A stretch of 5,136 nt of DNA from a bacterium (Candidatus Gribaldobacteria) CG07_land_8_20_14_0_80_33_18 (GTDB taxonomy: Bacteria > Patescibacteriota > Minisyncoccia > Minisyncoccales > CG1-02-41-26), in the NCBI GenBank assembly GCA_002779425.1, contig PEWP01000033.1, positions 1-5,136 on the forward strand, written 5' to 3'. The stretch's first letter is position 1, and each line of letters starts with the position of its first letter. The notes beneath the pieces were generated by a model. The model made no database searches, was not told where the DNA came from, and was given only the letters and a program-made list of their open reading frames with translations. The translations under genes were made by a program, and so were the position numbers. This document shows, one piece after another, positions 1-5,136 of the stretch.

Positions 1-23
1 AGCCAGCAAGAACTTTTACCGAC

Positions 24-111
24 TGGCGGAGGAGGTGGGATTCGAACCCACGATACCTTTCGGTATATCCGCTCTCCAAGCGGACGCACTCGGCCACTAT
101 GCGACTCCTCC
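24..111 (-). tRNA. tRNA-Ser, anticodon GGA, CCA encoded
   Basis: Read on the minus strand, the sequence folds as a class II tRNA. The 7-bp acceptor stem is GGAGGAG (105-111) with CTCCTCC (28-34). The anticodon stem TCCGC/GCGGA holds the 7-nt loop TTGGAGA, giving anticodon GGA (75-77), which reads UCC and UCU serine codons. The long variable arm has a TACC/GGTA stem with a GAAA loop, as expected for serine. The T arm is GTGGG-TTCGAAT-CCCAC. The discriminator base is G (27), also typical of serine, and the 3' CCA is encoded in the DNA (24-26). The 5' end lies only 2 nt after the stop codon of the upstream zinc-ribbon gene, so the tRNA could be processed from the mRNA of that operon or use a promoter inside the gene. 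Confidence 0.97.
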
Positions 112-113
112 TT

Positions 114-647
114 TTAAATTTTCGGCAAATTAGAAATTATTTTAGAAATAGTTGGATGCTGAACAAGAAATTTACAATTCAAGAGTTTTAAAATGATTAA
201 AAAATCTAAAATTTCTTCTTTGAAGGTTTCCGGCCCAGTAAATATCTCTTTTGCTTCCCCAACTAAATTCTTAACATAATTATTAAGAATCTCGTAATTA
301 GCTTTTTTCTTTAAGTAATCAATAATCGCTTTAAATTCTCCTCTATCCAACCAAATCCCATAACACAAATTACAGACATCGACTTTAACATCTGAATCAT
401 TATAACTTACTTCGTAAAGAGGAACGTTACATGAAGGACAAAGTTTCTGCACTGAAGAAATTCTAAATTTTTTCTCTTCTTTCCAAAGGTCAATGTCTAA
501 CCACATTAAATTTTTATCTCTTTCATCTTTAGCTAATCTTAATTTATCTCCTTCAAAAAAAATTCCCAGACACTTTGGACAGTAGTCTATTTCTACTCCG
601 TAAAAAATTGCTTTTTCTAATTTTATTTTACAAATTGGACATTTCAT
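114..647 (-). CDS. two-zinc-ribbon protein (TFIIB-type zinc finger family)
   Basis: A 177-residue protein with two copies of a short zinc ribbon. The first has CxxC pairs at C3/C6 and C23/C26, followed by LGIFFE. The second has C70/C73 and C92/C95, followed by YGIWLDRGE. The CP.C...(C)xxC-x-G-[IV]-[WF]-[LF] pattern is that of the zf-TFIIB family (Pfam zf-TFIIB), small bacterial proteins of mostly unknown role; the name reflects structural likeness and not proven transcription activity. Residues 105-177 have no recognisable domain and include hydrophobic stretches near 148-160, so a peripheral membrane contact is possible. The ATG at 645-647 puts the first Cys pair at residues 3-6, as is usual in the family, but no ribosome binding site is visible. 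The gene starts 22 nt after htpX and probably shares its transcript. The function is unknown. Confidence 0.85.
   Translation of the reverse strand: MKCPICKIKLEKAIFYGVEIDYCPKCLGIFFEGDKLRLAKDERDKNLMWLDIDLWKEEKKFRISSVQKLCPSCNVPLYEVSYNDSDVKVDVCNLCYGIWLDRGEFKAIIDYLKKKANYEILNNYVKNLVGEAKEIFTGPETFKEEILDFLIILKLLNCKFLVQHPTISKIISNLPKI
139..166 (-). promoter_or_regulatory. possible weak promoter for tRNA-Ser inside the zinc-ribbon gene
   Basis: On the minus strand, TTGTTC (161-166) is followed after 16 nt by TAAAAT (139-144). This is a weak -35 with a good -10, and would start transcription about 20 nt before the tRNA 5' end. In AT-rich coding DNA such matches arise by chance, so readthrough from the upstream gene is an equal alternative. 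Confidence 0.22.
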
Positions 648-669
648 AATCTGAATTTTAAATTCGATT

Positions 670-1566
670 TTATATTTTTATACCACGTAAGGCTTGTATT
701 CTTTCTTCAACCGGAGGATGAGTCATAAAAAGCTTAAAAAACCAGTTGGCCTTTTGCTCTCCTCTGAAAGGATTAACGATAAAAAGATGAGAAGTAGAAT
801 TGCCGGCAACTCTCAAAGGATTTGGGTCAGAAGAAATTTTTTCTAAAGCTCTTGCCAAACCTTCGGGGTAGCGAGTTAAAAGCGCGCTTGAAGCATCGGC
901 TAAAAATTCCCGTTTTCTGGAAATTGCCAATCGGATTAAAGTAGCGGCAATGGGAGCTAAAATCGCTGCTATTAATCCCAAAAATAAAAGCAAACCTCCT
1001 CCCGAACCACGAGAATTTCGGCTCCTGCCGCCCCAAAAGCTAATTCTTAAAAACCAATGAGAAAGAAAAGCAATAACTCCCACCAAAATCACTATCACGG
1101 TAGCCAACAATATATCGCGATTGCCAATATGAGAAAGTTCATGAGCAAGCACTCCTTCCAGTTCTACCCTCTCCAATTTTTCCAAAAGCCCGCGGGTCAC
1201 AGCAACTACCGCGTGATTTTTATCCCGACCAGTGGCAAAAGCATTGGGCTGACTCTCATTTATAATATAAATTTTTGGCAGAGGCAAACCGGCGGTAATG
1301 CATAAATTCTCAACAAGGCGATAAAGTTCAGGGTTATCTTCTTTTTTAATTTCTTTAGCTCCAGTTATTGCTAAAACAATTTTATCCGAATACCAATAAG
1401 AAAGGAAACTTTGGATGAAAGCAATTACAATGGCAATAACTAAAAAAATTGAGTTGCCTAACAGCTCGCTAAAAAGCCAACCAAGAAGAATAATAAAAAT
1501 GCAAAATAAACTTAAAAACAGCCAAGTTTTTCTGATATTTGATTCTGCTTGAGTGTACAATGTCAT
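670..1566 (-). CDS. htpX: HtpX-like membrane zinc metalloprotease (M48B)
   Basis: A 298-residue member of peptidase family M48B, which cleaves misfolded membrane proteins on the cytoplasmic side. Two N-terminal membrane segments (about 15-32 and 38-58) precede the catalytic motif HELSH (142-146), where H142 and H146 bind zinc and E143 is catalytic. The third ligand is probably E220 in the EFLAD motif. Two more hydrophobic segments (about 153-172 and 190-211) lie between them. The C-terminal THPPVEERIQALR is the usual HtpX ending. The ATG at 1564-1566 is chosen because the next upstream start, a TTG at 1588-1590, would translate an 8-bp repeat array and only adds MFNCLIVN. No Shine-Dalgarno is seen. 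The gene follows lemA by 86 nt, and lemA-htpX pairs recur across bacteria, suggesting a shared role in envelope quality control. Confidence 0.95.
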   Translation of the reverse strand: MTLYTQAESNIRKTWLFLSLFCIFIILLGWLFSELLGNSIFLVIAIVIAFIQSFLSYWYSDKIVLAITGAKEIKKEDNPELYRLVENLCITAGLPLPKIYIINESQPNAFATGRDKNHAVVAVTRGLLEKLERVELEGVLAHELSHIGNRDILLATVIVILVGVIAFLSHWFLRISFWGGRSRNSRGSGGGLLLFLGLIAAILAPIAATLIRLAISRKREFLADASSALLTRYPEGLARALEKISSDPNPLRVAGNSTSHLFIVNPFRGEQKANWFFKLFMTHPPVEERIQALRGIKI

Positions 1567-1569
1567 ATT

Positions 1570-1608
1570 AACAATTAAACAATTAAACAATTAAACAATT
1601 AAACATTA
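1570..1608. repeat. 8-bp tandem array (AACAATTA x4) just before htpX
   Basis: Four perfect copies of AACAATTA occupy 1570-1601, followed by a degenerate fifth copy missing one base (1602-1608). On the coding strand the unit reads TAATTGTT and the array ends 3 nt before the htpX ATG. Because the period is 8, TAA falls in all three frames. It fills the place where a ribosome binding site would be expected. Confidence 0.95.
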
Positions 1609-1615
1609 ATTAATT

Positions 1616-1655
1616 TTTGTTAAATTGTTAAAGCGGAGCGTTTGTTAAATTGTTA
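1616..1655. repeat. 15-bp direct repeat overlapping the lemA stop codon
   Basis: TTTGTTAAATTGTTA occurs perfectly at 1616-1630 and 1641-1655, separated by a GC-richer 10-bp spacer containing AGCGGAGCG. The last three bases of the second copy are the lemA stop codon (TAA on the minus strand). The TTGTTAA word is also the core of the array before groES. Confidence 0.93.
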
Positions 1656-2207
1656 GAATACTACCTTTGGTGCTTCTCTTTCTTCGGGTAATCCAATTTC
1701 AAATAACTCCATTTTCTGAAAATTAAACAGATTAGCAACAATATTGGCGGGAAAACTCTCGATTTTAATGTTTAAATCTCTGACATTTCCGTTATAAAAT
1801 CTCCTGGCTGCTTGAATTTTATCTTCGGTGTCGCGAAGGTCTCGTTGAAGTTCAAGAAAATTAACCGATGCCTTTAAATCTGGATAATTTTCAGCCACAG
1901 CAAAAAGAGTTTTTAAGGTCCCTGCTAAAATATTCTCCGCTTCGCCTTTTTCTTTTAAATTACTCGCTCCCATTGCTCTTGTTCTCGCTTCAGTGACTTT
2001 TTCAAAAAGTTCTCTCTCGTGACCGGCATACCCTTTGACAGTTTCAACTAAATTAGGAATTAAATCATATCTTCGCTTTAATTGAACATCAATATCTGAC
2101 CAGGCCTCTTTTGTTCTAATTTTAAGTCTGATTAAACTGTTATAAGTTCCAGCTAACCAAAGAACAAAAATTGATATAACTAAAATTATTAAAGTTAAAT
2201 ATGTCAT
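1653..2207 (-). CDS. lemA: LemA family membrane-anchored protein
   Basis: A 184-residue protein at full LemA-family length. A single N-terminal membrane segment (about residues 3-20) is followed by a long helical domain. The family signature RRYDLIPNLVETVKGYAGHE covers 45-64, and later conserved blocks are ENYPDLKA (106-113), the LQRDLRDTEDKIQAARRFYN helix (about 120-139) and FPANIVA (152-158). The anchored four-helix fold is known from family structures. The biochemical role is not settled, but linkage to HtpX is common and fits membrane-protein quality control. The ATG at 2205-2207 gives the membrane segment its usual position. No Shine-Dalgarno is seen in the AT-rich leader. A good promoter lies about 55-83 nt upstream, inside an inverted repeat, so lemA probably heads the lemA-htpX-zinc-ribbon unit. 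Confidence 0.95.
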   Translation of the reverse strand: MTYLTLIILVISIFVLWLAGTYNSLIRLKIRTKEAWSDIDVQLKRRYDLIPNLVETVKGYAGHERELFEKVTEARTRAMGASNLKEKGEAENILAGTLKTLFAVAENYPDLKASVNFLELQRDLRDTEDKIQAARRFYNGNVRDLNIKIESFPANIVANLFNFQKMELFEIGLPEEREAPKVVF

Positions 2208-2235
2208 ATTTTTATAATTTTATTTTCAGACCTTT

Positions 2236-2320
2236 ACCCCGCACCACTTGACTACAATTCTATTATCAATTAAAAAAGTATATCTGTTAAATCTTAAATT
2301 ACGACCAAGTGGTGCGGGGT
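2236..2320. repeat. 15-bp perfect inverted repeat flanking the lemA promoter
   Basis: ACCCCGCACCACTTG (2236-2250) and its exact reverse complement CAAGTGGTGCGGGGT (2306-2320) are separated by 55 AT-rich bases. The arms are 10/15 GC in a very AT-rich gap between groEL and lemA. The 55-bp interior holds the predicted lemA promoter. No U-run follows either arm and the loop is long, so it is not a textbook terminator. It could be paired operators, a miniature mobile element with terminal repeats (no clear target duplication is seen), or a folded RNA in readthrough transcripts from groEL. Confidence 0.93.
2262..2290 (-). promoter_or_regulatory. sigma-70-type promoter for lemA-htpX
   Basis: On the minus strand, TTAACA (2285-2290; 5 of 6 to TTGACA) is followed after exactly 17 nt by GATAAT (2262-2267; 5 of 6 to TATAAT). 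The predicted start is near 2255, giving a leader of about 48 nt. The transcript would begin almost at once with one arm of the flanking inverted repeat (2236-2250). AT-richness raises the chance of false matches, but both boxes and the spacing are good. Confidence 0.6.
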
Positions 2321-2325
2321 TTAGT

Positions 2326-4244
<1,919 letters not shown>

Positions 4245-4268
4245 ATTTGTTAATTTGTTAATTTGTTA
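4245..4268. repeat. 8-bp tandem array (ATTTGTTA x3) in the groES leader
   Basis: Three perfect copies of ATTTGTTA abut the groES start codon directly. On the coding strand the unit is TAACAAAT, so TAA occurs in all three frames just before the ATG. It occupies the ribosome-binding region between the operator and the gene. It shares the TTGTTAA core with the repeats around htpX and lemA. Confidence 0.95.
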
Positions 4269-4271
4269 AGT

Positions 4272-4298
4272 TTAGCAGTCCCGACCTTTAATTGCTAA
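4272..4298. promoter_or_regulatory. CIRCE-like heat-shock operator (HrcA site)
   Basis: The site has exact 9-9-9 geometry: TTAGCAGTC (4272-4280), 9 spacer bases, AATTGCTAA (4290-4298). The CIRCE consensus is TTAGCACTC-N9-GAGTGCTAA. The outer TTAGCA/TGCTAA hexamers are perfect. Read on the minus strand, one arm matches the consensus at 6 of 9 positions and the other at 8 of 9. It begins at the predicted transcription start of groES, the usual CIRCE place. The HrcA gene is not in the window. Confidence 0.75.
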
Positions 4299-4305
4299 TA
4301 GGTTT

Positions 4306-4334
4306 ATTTTAATTTTTAAATAAATAATTGTCAA
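4306..4334 (-). promoter_or_regulatory. sigma-70-type promoter for groES-groEL
   Basis: On the minus strand, a perfect TTGACA (4329-4334) is followed after 17 nt by TAAAAT (4306-4311; 5 of 6 to TATAAT). Transcription would start near 4299, at the edge of the CIRCE-like operator, leaving a leader of about 55 nt. Together with the operator this is the classic housekeeping promoter plus HrcA repression layout. Confidence 0.8.
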
Positions 4335-4344
4335 GAAATAATAT

Positions 4345-4382
4345 TATCCTAATCTACAAATGATATCCTAATCTACGAATAA
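4345..4382. repeat. two 19-bp direct repeats upstream of the groESL promoter
   Basis: Copies at 4345-4363 and 4364-4382 agree at 17 of 19 positions and share the core TATCCTAATCTAC (GTAGATTAGGATA on the minus strand). The nearer copy ends 10 bp upstream of the -35 box. The position suits a pair of activator sites, but a short expanded intergenic repeat is equally possible. Confidence 0.85.
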
Positions 4383-4412
4383 AATCTTTAGAGGTCGGAC
4401 CTCGTAGGATTT
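4382..4412. other. imperfect palindrome after the pilin-lectin gene, possible weak terminator
   Basis: GAGGTCGGACCTC (4391-4403) is a palindrome about a central G. Outer arms AAATC (4382-4386) and GATTT (4408-4412) extend it across 4-nt mismatched bulges. It begins 26 nt after the stop codon of the upstream gene. As RNA it gives a short stem with a 3-nt loop, followed by TAAAGATTTTATT, so a weak terminator is possible. A shared GGTCGG word also occurs in the CIRCE spacer. Confidence 0.5.
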
Positions 4413-4438
4413 AAATTTGTGCCAAAATAGATAAATTG

Positions 4439-5136
4439 TTAAAAAGCCCGAACAGCACGCACACAGCGTGTGGTATTCTTCTCGCTGCTGTACTGGGTGC
4501 CATTGGAGAAGTTCTGGCTCCGCGCCTGATTGTTACCTTGATAGGCCAGACCTGACGAACTCCAATAGTAGCTATCAGCAAAACCGCCAACACCGTAGAC
4601 TTTCAGGTTTGTGTACATCAAGTTAAGTTCATCTTGTGATGGAAGAAACCAGTCGTCGTAGGTGATACCGTTATTAACGATACTTAAATCCGCACATCGA
4701 TCTGCGGCTTTGTTAGGTAAAGGATCATCGGCTATTATAACAAGCGTATTTTGATAACCAGTTCCGATTGCTGTTCCATCAGCCCAAACAAAAAGAGGGT
4801 ATGTTCCCCATACACTATTGGCCTGGTCGCTGGGAGCCGCTTCCAGATATCGCCAGCTCGGGCTACCAGAATAACTGCCTTTGTCGTAAAATATCAATCC
4901 GCCTGCGGGGCCGGTATCGCGAAGATTATAATATAAAGAACTCCCTACTTCATAACGATCACTCCTATCTCCTCCGTCATTAGTCATTTTATCTCTATAG
5001 GTTTTGGATTCTAAGACACAATCTAATTCAAAGTTAGTTCCATTAGAGAGAAAGGTATAATAGTAGGAACTATTGTTTTTCGGGTCTATTGGTAAAGATG
5101 GTATGGAAGAACCTAAGGTTGAAGAAGTGAAATCAA
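4439..5136 (-). CDS. pseudopilin-like protein fused to a DUF1566/Lcl lectin-like domain (5' end missing)
   Basis: The frame is open from the TAA at 4439-4441 to the window edge, giving 231 visible residues; the ATG at 4985-4987 (residue 50) is internal. Residues 1-66 resemble pseudopilin C-terminal parts: LPIDPKN, then SSYYYTF, TNFELDCVLES and NDGGD..RYEVGSSL. A prepilin leader and hydrophobic helix would lie outside the window. Residues 75-231 match the DUF1566 (Lcl C-terminal) family, which has a C-type-lectin-like fold: GPAGGLIFYDKG, WRYLEAAPSD, DDWFLPSQDELNLMY (about 160-174), YWSSS (190-194) and RCVRAVRAF (223-231). The protein is likely extracellular or pilus-borne and binds a ligand. 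GC is about 48% over the lectin domain but about 33% over the 180 bp upstream, which suggests domain acquisition. The pilin assignment is by pattern recognition and is less certain than the lectin domain. Confidence 0.85.
   Translation of the reverse strand, partial: DFTSSTLGSSIPSLPIDPKNNSSYYYTFLSNGTNFELDCVLESKTYRDKMTNDGGDRSDRYEVGSSLYYNLRDTGPAGGLIFYDKGSYSGSPSWRYLEAAPSDQANSVWGTYPLFVWADGTAIGTGYQNTLVIIADDPLPNKAADRCADLSIVNNGITYDDWFLPSQDELNLMYTNLKVYGVGGFADSYYWSSSGLAYQGNNQARSQNFSNGTQYSSEKNTTRCVRAVRAF
4442..4564 (-). other. candidate diversity-generating-retroelement variable region
   Basis: The last 41 codons have the layout of a retroelement variable region: a conserved YWSSS, a stretch of codons that could come from AAY/AAR by changing only A, then a GC-rich conserved end. 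Residues S206, N208, S210, N211, T213, Y215, S216, S217, E218, N220 and T221 use AGC, AAC, TCC, AAT, ACC, TAC, AGC, AGC, GAG, AAT and ACC. Each is reachable from an AAC, AAT or AAG template codon. The terminal VRAVRAF segment (4442-4462) could hold the initiation-of-homing sequence. No reverse transcriptase or template repeat is in the window. Confidence 0.45.

Noticed and set aside
1..23. Terminator after tRNA-Ser
   Set aside because: No stem followed by a U-run is visible in the 23 bases available.
1057..1305. Plus-strand open frame of 82 codons opposite htpX
   Set aside because: It lies wholly antisense to a conserved protease gene, has no recognisable domain and no initiation signal; it is a shadow frame.
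1567..1590. TTG start for htpX adding eight residues
   Set aside because: The extension is a translated 8-bp repeat (MFNCLIVN), while the ATG at 1564-1566 gives the normal HtpX N-terminus.
1570..1655. CRISPR-like array
   Set aside because: The units are 8 bp and contiguous, without unique spacers; this is a simple tandem repeat.
2236..2320. Inverted repeat as the groEL intrinsic terminator
   Set aside because: The loop is 55 nt and neither arm is followed by a U-run on the transcribed strand.
4411..4593. Minus-strand 60-codon frame overlapping the end of the pilin-lectin gene
   Set aside because: It is in a different frame from the conserved DUF1566 C-terminus and its Arg/Ala-rich translation reflects the GC-rich stretch.
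4985..4987. ATG as the start of the lectin-domain gene
   Set aside because: The frame stays open upstream to the window edge, and those 49 residues read as coherent pseudopilin-like sequence, so this Met is internal.

Overview
The window looks like a piece of chromosome from an AT-rich bacterium of the candidate phyla radiation (Patescibacteria, Parcubacteria-like). This placement is inferred from five things: a GroEL without the usual Gly-Gly-Met tail, a lemA-htpX pair, a pseudopilin-like sequence of the style common in these genomes, no Shine-Dalgarno sequence before any gene, and short AT-rich repeats between genes. No 16S gene or other decisive marker is present. Every gene lies on the minus strand and every CDS ends in TAA.

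Layout in the direction of transcription (high to low coordinates). First comes the 3' part of a secreted or surface protein (4439 to the window edge, 5' end missing): a pseudopilin-like segment fused to a DUF1566/Lcl-type C-type-lectin-like domain. Its C-terminus looks like the variable region of a diversity-generating retroelement target. Next is a regulatory region (about 4270-4412) holding two 19-bp direct repeats, a good sigma-70 promoter and a 9-9-9 CIRCE-like heat-shock operator over the predicted start site. It drives groES (3954-4244) and groEL (2326-3939), which are separated by a perfect 11-bp hairpin. After groEL, a 15-bp inverted repeat encloses a second good promoter for lemA (1653-2207), htpX (670-1566), a two-zinc-ribbon protein gene (114-647) and tRNA-Ser(GGA) (24-111).

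How the genes fit together. GroES/GroEL fold cytosolic proteins, and the operator suggests HrcA-type heat-shock control. LemA and the membrane protease HtpX are a recurrent pair in bacteria and probably serve envelope quality control, so the centre of the window is a proteostasis block. The pilin/lectin fusion is a separate function, probably surface binding. Its C-terminal 480 bp are about 48% GC, while the 180 bp just upstream are about 33%, so the lectin domain may have been acquired from elsewhere.

The most interesting points are the lectin C-terminus that looks retroelement-diversified on a pilin-like stalk, the inverted repeat around the lemA promoter, and the 8-bp TTGTTAA-type arrays that abut start and stop codons. 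No reverse transcriptase or template repeat is visible in the window, so diversification remains a hypothesis.
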